26,743 nucleotides of DNA, from the NCBI GenBank assembly GCA_937983075.1, contig CALKAQ010000005.1, positions 1-26,743 on the forward strand. Direction: 5' to 3'. Origin of the DNA: an uncultured bacterium. GTDB lineage: Bacteria; Bacillota; Limnochordia; DTU080; JAAYLA01. Of the stretch, positions 8,710 to 17,601 are shown one piece after another (within the stretch, counting starts at the first letter, position 1; each line of letters begins with the position of its first letter). Made by a program: the position numbers and the translations under genes. A model generated the notes under the pieces. It had not been told where the DNA came from and did not search any database. It saw only the letters and a list, made by a program, of their open reading frames with translations.

Positions 8710-9000
8710 TCAGTCCAAAATGCGCGGCACCCGAAAGAAGCCGTCTTGCACCTCAGGTGCGTTTTGCAATACCTTTTCTTGCGCTAGTGAAGGCCGATTT
8801 TCATCAGGACGCATCACGTTATGTAAAGGAATCGGCCGATACATGGGCTCCACCCCGGTCGTATCGACTTCCTGCACCTTGGACGCCGAATCGAGCAAGC
8901 GTTCCAAATCGCGGTGCAGCTGTTCTTGTTCTTCTTCAGCAACGTGAATGTGAGCTAGATAAATGACTTGCGCCAACTCTTCTTTGGATATCCGGCTCAA
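8710..9000 (-). CDS. gatC: Aspartyl/glutamyl-tRNA(Asn/Gln) amidotransferase subunit C
   Basis: GatC is the small scaffold that wraps around and stabilises GatA and GatB. It is 96 residues, the usual size. The opening ISKEELAQVIYLAHIHV and the later VDTTGVEPMYRPI and MRPDE segments are characteristic. Translation is taken from a TTG with GGGG seven bases upstream; that ribosome-binding site overlaps the last codons of ligA, whose stop codon is only two bases before the gatC start. This suggests translational coupling with ligA. Confidence 0.94.
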   Translation of the reverse strand: MSRISKEELAQVIYLAHIHVAEEEQEQLHRDLERLLDSASKVQEVDTTGVEPMYRPIPLHNVMRPDENRPSLAQEKVLQNAPEVQDGFFRVPRILD

Positions 9001-9002
9001 CT

Positions 9003-11027
9003 TTATTCCCCTTTCAACAATTGCAGGAAGCTCGGCTCGTCCAACACTTGGATGCCGAGTTCCCGAGCCTTGTCCAATTTGGAACCGGCTTTTTCACCGG
9101 CGACAACCAAATCGGTGTTGCGGCTGACCGAACTCGTCGGCAAACCGCCTGCCTGACGCACGGCTTCTTCCGCTTCTTTGCGGGACATACTCGCAAGCGT
9201 TCCCGTAATGACGACCCGCTTGCCGGCCAGAGGCCCGCCGGCATCCGCCGAGGTGTCGTCCAGCTTGGTCATCCGCACACCAGCCGCTTGCAGACGTTCG
9301 ATTAAGTTCCGGTTCGCTTCCCGGCTGAAATACGCGCGCAGCGATTCGGCGATCTTCGGCCCGACGTCGGGCACCGCCTCCAGCGCCTGGGAATCTTCGG
9401 AAAGCGCCGCCTCCATGAGCGCTTGCATGCTGCCGAAATGGTCGGCGAGACTGCGCGCAACTCCCGCGCCGACGTGCCGGATGCCCAGCGCAAACAACAG
9501 TCGGGCAAGGCCGCGCCCTTTGCTCTCCTCCAGTGCGTTGACCAGATTTTGCGCCGATTTCTCCGCGATTCTGTCCAGTTCAGCCAACTGGTCGACTCGA
9601 AGTGCATACAAATCGGCGGCATCTCGAGCCAAGCCTTTTTCGACCAGCTGTGTGACAAGCGCCGGACCGAGGCCCTCGACATCCATGGCGTCACGGGACG
9701 CAAAATGTACGAGTCCTTCGACGAGCTGTGCCGGGCAGGCGCTGTTGACACAACGAGTAACCGCCTCGCCGGAAGGCCGAACAAGTTCGGCACCACAGGC
9801 GGGACAGTGGCTCGGCATGGTATAGGGGACTTCATTGCCCGTCCGGCGTTCAACGAGCACCCGCACGACTTCGGGGATAATTTCGCCCGCTTTATGAACG
9901 ACAATGGTGTCGCCGATCCGGATGTCTTTTTGGCGGATGATGTCTTCATTGTGCAGCGATGCTCGAGAAACGGTCGTTCCCGCCAATTGAACCGGATCGA
10001 ACACCGCCATCGGGGTCACCGCACCGGTTCGCCCCACGTTGACTCGAATTTCCCGCAAAACGGTGATCGCTTCTTCCGCGGGGTATTTGTAGGCGATGGC
10101 CCAGCGCGGACTTTTGGCCGTTGCGCCCAGCTGTTGATGTGCTGCGAGATCGTTCACCTTGATGACGATGCCATCCGTTTCATACGGCAAACTGCTGCGT
10201 TGTGCGGTCCAATGATGGCAGAAAGCGATGGCTTCATCGATGTTTTGACACAGCTGTGCATGCGGATTCGTCCGCAAGCCCGCCTCTTTCAGCATGGCGA
10301 GCAATTCCCAGTGCGTCTGCGGCGGCTCGTCTTCCATGTAGCCGACCCCGAACACGAAAATCTCCAACGGCCGGCGCGCCGTCACCTGCGGATCGAGCTG
10401 CCGCACCGAACCGGCCGCCGCGTTGCGAGGATTGGCAAACGGCGCGCGCCCTTCCTCGACGACGGTCCGGTTGAGTTCAGCAAAATTCGCCTTCGATATA
10501 AACACTTCGCCCCGCACATCCAGCGTCAACGGCTGTTCGAGGCGCAGAGGAACCGAACGGAGCGTCCGCACGTTTTGTGTGACATCTTCACCGCGCTGGC
10601 CGTCGCCGCGGGTTGCGGCACGGACGAACCGCCCCTCTTCGTAAATGAGCGAGACGGCCAGGCCGTCGAACTTCAGCTCCGCAACGTATTGCACTTGATC
10701 TCGCCCGAGCAAACGCCTCACCCGCTCGTCGAACGCCCGCAGATCGTCGTCGCTGAACGCATTGGTCAGGCTAAGCATAGGAACACGGTGAACCACCGTT
10801 TCAAACGCCGCCAACGGCTGGCCGCCCACACGCTGCGTGGGCGAGTCCGGCGTGACGAGTTCGGGATAAGCTTTTTCGAGGGCTTCCAGTTCGCGCATGA
10901 GCGCGTCGTACTCGGCATCCGAAATTTCCGGAGCGTCCAATTCGTAATACAGCCGATCGTGCCGCGCAATCTCCCTGCGCAGCAACTCGACTCGTTCTCG
11001 TGCTTCATCAACAGAAGGAATTACCAT
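9003..11027 (-). CDS. ligA: NAD-dependent DNA ligase
   Basis: LigA seals nicks in duplex DNA during replication and repair using NAD. The chosen ATG at 11027 has GAGG nine bases upstream and gives 674 residues; an ATG at 11036 is also in frame but sits directly on the GAGG. Domains are an N-terminal Ia region with YDALM near 40, the adenylation domain with nucleophile K119 in KFDG and ATRGDG near 138, an OB fold, a four-cysteine zinc finger (C408, C411, C426, C431), helix-hairpin-helix repeats (about 440-580) and a C-terminal BRCT domain (about 595-670). It heads the ligA-gatCAB operon. In many Bacillota pcrA is directly upstream; here a plus-strand segment separates them. Confidence 0.97.
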   Translation of the reverse strand: MVIPSVDEARERVELLRREIARHDRLYYELDAPEISDAEYDALMRELEALEKAYPELVTPDSPTQRVGGQPLAAFETVVHRVPMLSLTNAFSDDDLRAFDERVRRLLGRDQVQYVAELKFDGLAVSLIYEEGRFVRAATRGDGQRGEDVTQNVRTLRSVPLRLEQPLTLDVRGEVFISKANFAELNRTVVEEGRAPFANPRNAAAGSVRQLDPQVTARRPLEIFVFGVGYMEDEPPQTHWELLAMLKEAGLRTNPHAQLCQNIDEAIAFCHHWTAQRSSLPYETDGIVIKVNDLAAHQQLGATAKSPRWAIAYKYPAEEAITVLREIRVNVGRTGAVTPMAVFDPVQLAGTTVSRASLHNEDIIRQKDIRIGDTIVVHKAGEIIPEVVRVLVERRTGNEVPYTMPSHCPACGAELVRPSGEAVTRCVNSACPAQLVEGLVHFASRDAMDVEGLGPALVTQLVEKGLARDAADLYALRVDQLAELDRIAEKSAQNLVNALEESKGRGLARLLFALGIRHVGAGVARSLADHFGSMQALMEAALSEDSQALEAVPDVGPKIAESLRAYFSREANRNLIERLQAAGVRMTKLDDTSADAGGPLAGKRVVITGTLASMSRKEAEEAVRQAGGLPTSSVSRNTDLVVAGEKAGSKLDKARELGIQVLDEPSFLQLLKGE

Positions 11028-11282
11028 CAGTGCCATCCTCAATCGATGTATTGGTTATCCGTGCCACTTAAGTTTTTTCAACGTTCGGCAGCCTGATACC
11101 TTTCATGCCTGCCCGGTGCAAGCCGAACGCAAATGAGACTCGCGTGGCATAGACCGTGCGCGCATTCATATAGATGGACACAGACGAAGAGCGCAGCATG
11201 AGTTGCTGAGTTTGTTGCAAAAGCGGCGCTCATGTGCGTTGCTCAGACACGGCCGACAAGCTCATCCCACGGAGGCTCATCC
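11028..11282. other. Divergent intergenic region between ligA and dacF-like gene
   Basis: This 255-base region must hold control signals for both directions. An 8-base inverted repeat (CGTTCGGC at 11082-11089, GCCGAACG at 11122-11129) is visible. On the minus strand TTGAAA near 11080 with an 18-base spacer to TAACCA is a poor-to-fair promoter candidate for ligA. On the plus strand no convincing promoter was found. A 6-base GAGCGC/GCGCTC pair lies about 60-95 bases ahead of the plus-strand gene. No small ORF with a good ribosome-binding site was seen. Confidence 0.4.
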
Positions 11283-12467
11283 ATGCACCGACGACGTTTG
11301 CTCCTCTTCATCCTTCCCGTTGTGATCTTAGGGCTCGTCATTGCGCACGGCATCGGAGGACAATCCGAAAATCCCGTCGCGCAAGTATGGCTGCCCATCG
11401 ACCAATCGGGCATTCGCATGGTGCCGAATATCGATCAAGGACCGCATCATACCGCTCACGCGGCGATATTGTACGAGCGCAGCACCAACACGGTCTTGTT
11501 CGGCCACAATATTCACCAAAGGCGAGCACCGGCCAGTCTCACGAAAATTATGACTGCCATTGTCGCGGTTGAAAACGGCGTGCTCAACGACATCGTTACC
11601 GTCAGCGCAAACGCCGCCGCAACCCGCGGCTCGTCCGCCAACTTATATGCCGGTCAGCAAATACGCCTGATTGATCTGCTTTACGGGCTGTTGCTGAACT
11701 CCGGCAACGACGCCGCCGTCGCCATTGCCGAACACATTGCCGGTTCTGTCGAAGCATTCGCGGAAATGATGAACGAACGCGCCCGTGAAATGGGTCTGCA
11801 AAACACCCAGTTTCGCAATCCCCACGGCCTTGACGAGCCCGGGCACTATTCAACCGCTTTCGACCTCGCATTGCTGACCGACGCTGCGATGAACTATCCG
11901 CAAATCGCTGAAATCATCGCCACCAAAGAATATCAATGGAATGAAACGCTGTACTGGCGCAACACCAACCGCCTGCTTTGGCAAATGCAAGGAGCCGAAG
12001 GCGTCAAAACCGGGACGACCGGTCAGGCGGGGAATTGTCTGATAGCAGCGGTGTCCGACGACGGCATGCAGCTGGTGAGTGTCGTGTTGGGCAGCTCAGA
12101 TCGCTGGGCGGATTCCGAACGAATCCTCAACTACGGTTTTTCTCAATTCCACCGACTTACATTGGTTGAGAAAGGTGAGGTCGTGGCCGAAGTGCCTCTT
12201 CCGACCGGCATGGGACCGCTGATCGCCGTAGCGCGCAGCCCTCTCGCTGTGGTCGTGCCGAGCGATGAGCCATTCGACATCGAGTTCCGCACCGTATTGG
12301 ACAATGTTCGACCGCCCGTGCGGCGAGGCGAAAAGGTCGGCCACCTCGAGGTAACTTTCAAGAGCGGTGATTCGGGCTTCACGCTGCCTCTCATTGCCGG
12401 CCATGACATTGCCAGAAGAACGCCCGCCCGCGTACTGTGGGAGTGGCTGAGCAATCTTTGGGCTTGA
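11283..12467 (+). CDS. D-alanyl-D-alanine carboxypeptidase, DacF-like (S11)
   Basis: This low-molecular-weight penicillin-binding protein trims the terminal D-Ala from peptidoglycan stem peptides outside the membrane. The ATG at 11283 is preceded by GGAGG at seven bases, giving 394 residues. An N-terminal signal or anchor helix lies at about 6-22. All three catalytic motifs are intact: SLTK at 85-88, SGN at 140-142 and KTG at 242-244. A C-terminal beta domain of the PBP5 type runs from about 300 and ends near an amphipathic segment (WEWLSNLWA) that could bind the membrane. It is the first of the only two genes on the plus strand, lying between ligA and pcrA. The family is sure; which of DacA, DacB or DacF it matches best is not. 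Confidence 0.93.
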   Translation: MHRRRLLLFILPVVILGLVIAHGIGGQSENPVAQVWLPIDQSGIRMVPNIDQGPHHTAHAAILYERSTNTVLFGHNIHQRRAPASLTKIMTAIVAVENGVLNDIVTVSANAAATRGSSANLYAGQQIRLIDLLYGLLLNSGNDAAVAIAEHIAGSVEAFAEMMNERAREMGLQNTQFRNPHGLDEPGHYSTAFDLALLTDAAMNYPQIAEIIATKEYQWNETLYWRNTNRLLWQMQGAEGVKTGTTGQAGNCLIAAVSDDGMQLVSVVLGSSDRWADSERILNYGFSQFHRLTLVEKGEVVAEVPLPTGMGPLIAVARSPLAVVVPSDEPFDIEFRTVLDNVRPPVRRGEKVGHLEVTFKSGDSGFTLPLIAGHDIARRTPARVLWEWLSNLWA

Positions 12468-12569
12468 AAACAAAGTTCCGGAATATGTGCCCGTTTCACG
12501 TACTAAACTCCGATTAAAGGCGGAGCTGGCCAGCACCGTGACAACTCTTCCCGTCAGGAGGCGTTTCAC

Positions 12570-12656
12570 ATGCGAGATGGCTCAGTCGTACTCACGGGCA
12601 TTCAATTTTTCCTCGTGCTGGCGACCGTGGTCTGGGTTGCACTGGAGATGATTTAA
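12570..12656 (+). CDS. 28-residue single-pass membrane microprotein
   Basis: A short frame begins MRDGSVV and ends ALEMI. It has an excellent ribosome-binding site, AGGAGG, eight bases before the ATG. Residues 7-27 are almost entirely hydrophobic, enough for one membrane helix, with a charged Arg-Asp at the N-terminus. It starts 102 bases after the dacF-like stop on the same strand and could be co-transcribed. Its stop codon overlaps the convergent pcrA stop, so the ORF uses all the available space. I do not recognise the family. Possible roles are a regulator or partner of a membrane protein, but nothing in the sequence assigns one. Its reality rests on the strong ribosome-binding site and the hydrophobic pattern. 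Confidence 0.55.
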   Translation: MRDGSVVLTGIQFFLVLATVVWVALEMI

Positions 12657-14923
12657 AGCTTCTCAATGGGCACGACGCCCGCCATGACCTTTTTCACCCC
12701 GATGTCGGGGAATGCCAAGGTCAACACTTCGTCCGGGCCGGCTTGTTCAATTTGAATGACCGTGCCTGTCCCCCATTTGGGGTGACGTATGCGATCGCCG
12801 GGCTTGAAGTAGCCTTTTTGCTGAGCCGCAGCGCCGGCTTGAGCCGCCGGAAGAGGCGAGCGCCCACCCGGTATGACGCGCAGCCCGCCACGTTCGTTGA
12901 TTGCGGGCGTGTGTCCGAACCATCCCGTTTCTTGGCGCTCCCTTGCGTTTCGCTGCATCAATTGGGCCCTCGCCTCATGCAGTTCCTTGTCGTAACGCTC
13001 GTTCAAGTCCTCGACAAGATGTTCCGGGACTTCATCGAGAAACCGTGAAGGCACCGCGTTCATGGTCTGGCCAAAAATGCGTCGGCTGCGGGCGCACACC
13101 AAATAGAGATGCCGCTGCGCCCGGGTCATGCCGACATAACAGAGGCGGCGTTCTTCTTCGAGTTCGCCCGCGTCCCACATGGAACGGGAGTGGGGGAAAA
13201 TCCCCTCTTCCATGCCCATAATGAAGACGACCGGAAACTCCAGCCCTTTGGCCGAATGCAGCGTCATCAAGGTAACCGCCCGTGCGTCGTCGTCCATGAC
13301 GTCGACGTCGGAAACGAGAGCGACGTGTTCCAGAAACGCATTCAAGTCGGCTTCCGGATTTTCTTCTTCAAACTGAGCTGCGACCGAAATAAACTCGCGC
13401 AAGTTTTCAAGCCGCGTTTCCGCTTCAACGGTCGCTTCTTCCTGCAGCGACCGTTGATAGCCGCTGGCTCGCAGCGTGTATTCGGTGAGTCCCGCGATGC
13501 CGAGTTCACGGCCGCGCAATCGCATGTCCTCGATCATGTCGACAAACGCAAGAATCCGTTTGGCGACAGCGGGCCCCAGGCCTTCTACTTCGTTCACACG
13601 CTGCATCGCCTCATACAGCGTGATCTGTTGGTCTGCCGCGAAAGCTTCCAGCCGCGCCAAGGTCACCTCGCCGATACCCCGCTTGGGCACGTTGATGATC
13701 CTGCGCAAAGAAAACACGTCGGCCGGATTGGCGATCACCCGCAAATAGGCGAGAAGATCCTTGATCTCCTTGCGTTCATAAAAACGCAGGCCCGCCACGA
13801 TACGATAATTGATCGCCCGTCGAATCAATTCTTCTTCCAGCGCCCGGCTTTGCGCATGCGTCCGATAAAGCACTGCGACGTCTTGCAGCTCGATCGACTC
13901 TTCCCGACGCAGGCGTTCGATTTCATCGCAAATGAAGCTCGCCTCGCCGCGCTCGTCCATCGCTCGGTATAAGCCAATCAAGGAGCCCGGCGGATTTTTC
14001 GTGTACAGCTTCTTTTTCGGTCGGTCAACGTTGTTTTCGATCACGGCGTTGGCGGCTGCGAGAATGTTCGCTGTCGACCGGTAATTTTCTTCGAGCATGA
14101 TCACCTTGGCATCCGGATAATCGCGCTCGAAATCGAGAATGTTGCGAATGTCAGCGCCGCGGAATTTGTAAATGCTCTGGTCCGCGTCACCAACCACGCA
14201 TAAGTTGCGATGCAGGGCGGCCAACATTTTGACCAGCAGGTATTGGACGTGGTTGGTATCTTGATATTCGTCGATGAGAATATACCGGAAGCGATCTTGG
14301 TAGCTCCGCAGGACGTCGGGAGCCGCTTCGAACAAATCGACCGTCCGAACCAAAAGATCATCAAAGTCGAATGCCTTCGCCTCAAACATCTTGGCTTGAT
14401 ATGCCTCATAAATGCGGGCGATTTGGCGGTCCCGAAAATCGGTCGCGGCCTCTCGATAAGATTCGGGCTCAATGCGCTCGTTTTTCGCTTGGCTGATTTC
14501 GGCCCGAACGGCACGTGGGTCGAGATGTTTGGGATCGATGTTCAGTTCTTTGAAGCATTCTCGGATGACGGTCAGCTGATCGGCCGTATCGAAGATCAGA
14601 AAATCGCGGCTGTAGCCGATGGCGTCGGCGTGGCGGCGCAAAATTTGCACGCACGTCGCGTGAAAAGTTCCCATCCACACTTTTTCCGCCATGCCGCCGA
14701 CCAGGGATTCAATGCGCTCACGCATCTCCCGGGCCGCTTTGTTGGTGAATGTAACGGCCATGATGGCATACGGGGGCACGCCATGTTCGAGCATGAGGTA
14801 GGCGATGCGGTAAGTGAGGACACGTGTCTTGCCGCTGCCTGCCCCTGCCACAACGAGCAAGGGCCCGTCCACATGCATGACGGCTTCGCGTTGAGCCTCA
14901 TTCAAATCCGCAAGCCAATCCAC
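12653..14923 (-). CDS. pcrA: ATP-dependent DNA helicase PcrA (UvrD/Rep family)
   Basis: PcrA is a superfamily 1 3'-to-5' helicase for repair, plasmid replication and clearing of recombinase from DNA. The GTG at 14923 is chosen because AAGGAG lies eight bases upstream; the frame stays open 69 codons further but through the end of the preceding gene. The product is 756 residues. Motifs seen are Walker A AGAGSGKT at 26-33, the DEYQD Walker B at 218-222, GDADQSIYKFRGAD near 245-257, and the later LHSAKGLEF and VGMTRAQRHLYL motifs. A C-terminal Tudor-like domain (KPGDRIRHPKWGTGTV) is typical of PcrA. It follows the LysM gene by 16 bases and ends convergently with the plus-strand microprotein. Confidence 0.97.
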   Translation of the reverse strand: MDWLADLNEAQREAVMHVDGPLLVVAGAGSGKTRVLTYRIAYLMLEHGVPPYAIMAVTFTNKAAREMRERIESLVGGMAEKVWMGTFHATCVQILRRHADAIGYSRDFLIFDTADQLTVIRECFKELNIDPKHLDPRAVRAEISQAKNERIEPESYREAATDFRDRQIARIYEAYQAKMFEAKAFDFDDLLVRTVDLFEAAPDVLRSYQDRFRYILIDEYQDTNHVQYLLVKMLAALHRNLCVVGDADQSIYKFRGADIRNILDFERDYPDAKVIMLEENYRSTANILAAANAVIENNVDRPKKKLYTKNPPGSLIGLYRAMDERGEASFICDEIERLRREESIELQDVAVLYRTHAQSRALEEELIRRAINYRIVAGLRFYERKEIKDLLAYLRVIANPADVFSLRRIINVPKRGIGEVTLARLEAFAADQQITLYEAMQRVNEVEGLGPAVAKRILAFVDMIEDMRLRGRELGIAGLTEYTLRASGYQRSLQEEATVEAETRLENLREFISVAAQFEEENPEADLNAFLEHVALVSDVDVMDDDARAVTLMTLHSAKGLEFPVVFIMGMEEGIFPHSRSMWDAGELEEERRLCYVGMTRAQRHLYLVCARSRRIFGQTMNAVPSRFLDEVPEHLVEDLNERYDKELHEARAQLMQRNARERQETGWFGHTPAINERGGLRVIPGGRSPLPAAQAGAAAQQKGYFKPGDRIRHPKWGTGTVIQIEQAGPDEVLTLAFPDIGVKKVMAGVVPIEKL

Positions 14924-14939
14924 ACAAACAACTCCTTCA

Positions 14940-16043
14940 TCATTGCCCTTCCACACTGCGAGGAATCCATAGGCGGCCTCCAGCCTCCAAGCTGCTCGGA
15001 TCGCGCAAACCGTTGAATTCTTGCAACACGCGAGGATCGGTTGCAAAACGCGCGGCGATGGCTGACAGCGTATCTCCCGGTTCGATGTCGTACGGAACGG
15101 CATCGACGGCCGGCGAAGCGCGCAGAGCATGGATGTTGCGAAAACTGTAGTCCAAAACAGCGCTTAGGTCGGCATACCGCTCCTCAGGTGATTCAGCGCC
15201 GAGAACGACGGCAACCAGATGATGGCCGTTCCGCCGACTCGATGCGGCAGCGACATAGCCCGATGCTTCGTCGTAACCCGACTTCACCCCGGTTGCCCCC
15301 GGGTAACGCAAGAGAAACGAGTTCATGTGGGTCAGTGTTTCCCGCCCGTCCGCGAGCTCGACCGTCACACGTCGACGCGCGGCCAAAGGCCCGAGTGTCG
15401 GATCGCGCAAAATGGCCTGTGCAATGCGTGCCATGTCGTAGGCGGTCGTATACTGCCCAGGCCGGTCGAGCCCTTCGGGCGAGATGAGATGCGTTTCCCG
15501 AGCACCGAAGGACGGCAATTGAAATCCGATTTGCCGGGCGAAAGCGGCCTCGCTTCCCCAGACGTGCTCGACAATGGCCACCGCGGCGTCGGCCGCACCC
15601 CAAAACCAAAGCCCCTCGATGACGTGCAGCAAGTGGACGAGCTCACCATAGCGCAAGCCCATGCTGAACCCGGAACGTTCAGCCGCCCGTCCGCCGACGA
15701 GTACTTGTTCACCTACGCTCGGCTGCTCGGCGTACCGCTCATTCCACGCGACCAGAATGACGGCGAGCTGGGCCAACGGCCCGGGCGGCAGCCTTTCATG
15801 TCCGTTGACCGAAACCAAAAGTTCGCCCGTGTCGACGTCGAGGACGACCAATGCTTTGGCTCTCAGTTCCGGCAAAGGTTCCGCCTGCGCCGTCGCCCGA
15901 TCTCCCGGGAATACCCCGTAATAAAACTCCGGCGCCCCTGCCAGCAGGCTCCCAACCACCGCCGCAGCAACGACGAACCAAAGCAAGCGGCGCAATAAAC
16001 GGCTGCGTTTTTTGGTTCCCGTGTCCCCGGCTTTGCTTGTCAT
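14940..16043 (-). CDS. S11 carboxypeptidase-like pseudoenzyme with LysM domain
   Basis: The 367-residue protein has a basic N-terminus, a membrane helix at about 19-37, an S11 (D-Ala-D-Ala carboxypeptidase) fold at about 60-305 and a C-terminal LysM domain at about 317-361 (YDIEPGDTLSAIAARF...LWIP). It aligns without gaps to the DacF-like protein of this window around the active site. The Ser and Lys of SxxK are Pro89 and Gln92, and SGN is replaced by Gly149-Ala150-Ala151. Only the third motif survives, as KSG at 254-256. It should not hydrolyse peptidoglycan peptides or bind penicillin covalently. It probably binds the cell wall as a structural or regulatory factor; this role is inference. 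It sits between hisIE (78 bases) and pcrA (16 bases). The open frame is clean, so it is not an obvious decaying gene. Confidence 0.85.
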   Translation of the reverse strand: MTSKAGDTGTKKRSRLLRRLLWFVVAAAVVGSLLAGAPEFYYGVFPGDRATAQAEPLPELRAKALVVLDVDTGELLVSVNGHERLPPGPLAQLAVILVAWNERYAEQPSVGEQVLVGGRAAERSGFSMGLRYGELVHLLHVIEGLWFWGAADAAVAIVEHVWGSEAAFARQIGFQLPSFGARETHLISPEGLDRPGQYTTAYDMARIAQAILRDPTLGPLAARRRVTVELADGRETLTHMNSFLLRYPGATGVKSGYDEASGYVAAASSRRNGHHLVAVVLGAESPEERYADLSAVLDYSFRNIHALRASPAVDAVPYDIEPGDTLSAIAARFATDPRVLQEFNGLRDPSSLEAGGRLWIPRSVEGQ

Positions 16044-16121
16044 CCGGCATCACCGGTACCACTTTATGCGGCAGCAGAGGGATTCATATGCGTGTTCCAT
16101 TTGCTGAGCCAAGCGCTCCGG

Positions 16122-16820
16122 CTACTTCGAGCCGCCCCGGCGTCGCTGCAGTTCTTCGAACACCTGATTCGGATGGAGCCCGCGCTCCACCAGAAGCACC
16201 ATGAGATGATACAACAGATCGGCCGCCTCATAGATCAGCGGCTCGTCTTCGGGATCCTTCGCGGCGATAATCACTTCGGCCGCTTCTTCACCGACCTTTT
16301 TGAGAATTTTGTTGATCCCCTCATTAAAAAGATAGGTCGTGTACGAACCTTCTTTGGGATTTTCTTTCCGATCCCGAATGACTTGATACACTTCTTCAAG
16401 TATTGCGCCACTCGAGGAGCCATACACTTTTTCCGGATCGAAGGTCCGCTCTGCAGACATGTTTTCGCCCTCCACGCCACCGTCGATCGTTACGCCGTAG
16501 TGAAAACAGGAGTGATAGCCTTCATGACAAGCACCAGGGCCTTCTTGCGTCACTTGAATCAGCAATGTGTCTTGATCACAATCGGTGCGTATTTGTTCCA
16601 CGCGCTGGACGTGGCCTGACGTCTCGCCCTTTTTCCACAGTCGCTTCCGGCTCCGGCTATAGAACCAGGTGTATCCCGTCTCCAACGTTTTTCGCAGGGA
16701 TTCCCGATTCATATAACCGACCATCAACACGGTACCGCTTGCCGCTTCTTGAATCACCGCAGGAATTAAGCCCGCCTCATCCCATTTCAACGCATCGATC
16801 GAGAAATTCAAGTGCTTCAC
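16122..16820 (-). CDS. hisI: Phosphoribosyl-AMP cyclohydrolase / phosphoribosyl-ATP pyrophosphatase
   Basis: This bifunctional HisIE enzyme carries out steps 2 and 3 of histidine synthesis. The HisI cyclohydrolase half (about 1-115) shows the metal-site residues D80, C81, D82 and D84, followed by C98, H103 and C105 in ACHEGYHSCF. The HisE pyrophosphohydrolase half (about 125-232) has SYTTYLFNEG at 159-168 and the metal-binding VGEEAAEVIIA and YEAADLLYH helices. At 232 residues it is a normal HisIE. Translation probably begins at a GTG that overlaps the hisF stop (GTGA, 4 bases). It is the last his gene of the operon. Confidence 0.96.
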   Translation of the reverse strand: MKHLNFSIDALKWDEAGLIPAVIQEAASGTVLMVGYMNRESLRKTLETGYTWFYSRSRKRLWKKGETSGHVQRVEQIRTDCDQDTLLIQVTQEGPGACHEGYHSCFHYGVTIDGGVEGENMSAERTFDPEKVYGSSSGAILEEVYQVIRDRKENPKEGSYTTYLFNEGINKILKKVGEEAAEVIIAAKDPEDEPLIYEAADLLYHLMVLLVERGLHPNQVFEELQRRRGGSK

Positions 16821-17590
16821 CCCAATCGAACCGGGATACCGGCGGCTTGAAAAGCTTGTTTGACTTCGGAGATCGCAACTTCGCGGTAGTGGAAAACGGA
16901 TGCCGCCAGCACGGCGTCGACTTTGCCTTCTACAACGGCGTCGATGAAATGCTGAAGATTGCCCGCTCCGCCGGAGGCGACCACAGGTACATGGACTCGC
17001 TCTTTCACCGCTCGATTGAGCTCGTTGTCGTATCCGTCCTTCGTGCCGTCGGCGTCAATGCTGTTGAGCACGAGTTCGCCGGCTCCGCGCTGCACGCATT
17101 CAACCGCCCAGTCGATCACGTTCATGCCGGTCGACGTGCGCCCGCCGTGAATCACGACTTCCCACCAGACGCTCTGGTCATGATTTACCCGCCGCTTGCA
17201 GTCGATGGACAGTACGATGCGCTCACTGCCGAATTCAGCGGCTCCGGCGTCAATCAAGTCGGGATTTTTCACGGCTGCCGTATTGATGGACACTTTGTCC
17301 GCGCCGGCCTCAAACAAGGCCCCCATTTGCTTGACGCTCGAAATGCCGCCCCCGACGATAAAAGGAATGGACAATTGAGCCGCCGTCCGCTTCGCCACAT
17401 CGACCATCGTCTTGCGTCCTTCAACGGACGCGGTAATGTCGAACAGGACGACTTCGTCGGCACCCTCCCGGTCATACAGCGCAGCGAGTTCAACGGGATC
17501 ACCGGCGTCGCGAATGTTCTCGAAGCGCGTCCCCTTGACAACCCGTCCGTCGCGGACATCGAGACACGGAATGATTCGCTTCACTTGCAT
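16817..17590 (-). CDS. hisF: Imidazole glycerol phosphate synthase cyclase subunit
   Basis: HisF is a (beta/alpha)8 barrel that uses ammonia to turn PRFAR into imidazole glycerol phosphate and AICAR. The length of 257 residues is normal. Catalytic Asp11 (CLDV) and Asp130 (SIDCKR) are present. Residues that in Thermotoga HisF form the HisH interface and ammonia gate are also conserved: Arg5, Asp98-Lys99 and Glu172 (Thermotoga Glu167). That hints that HisF still meets a glutaminase subunit even though hisH is not in this operon. The ATG has GAGGTG eight bases upstream, partly inside a small hairpin. It ends with a 4-base overlap into hisIE. Confidence 0.97.
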   Translation of the reverse strand: MQVKRIIPCLDVRDGRVVKGTRFENIRDAGDPVELAALYDREGADEVVLFDITASVEGRKTMVDVAKRTAAQLSIPFIVGGGISSVKQMGALFEAGADKVSINTAAVKNPDLIDAGAAEFGSERIVLSIDCKRRVNHDQSVWWEVVIHGGRTSTGMNVIDWAVECVQRGAGELVLNSIDADGTKDGYDNELNRAVKERVHVPVVASGGAGNLQHFIDAVVEGKVDAVLAASVFHYREVAISEVKQAFQAAGIPVRLG

Positions 17591-17601
17591 TTCCTATGCA
17601 C

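Noticed and set aside
16051..16065. T-box-like sequence AAAGTGGTACCGGTG just before the LysM gene
   Set aside because: The gap from hisIE is only 78 bases, with no room for Stem I, and no antiterminator or terminator pair is present; probably chance.
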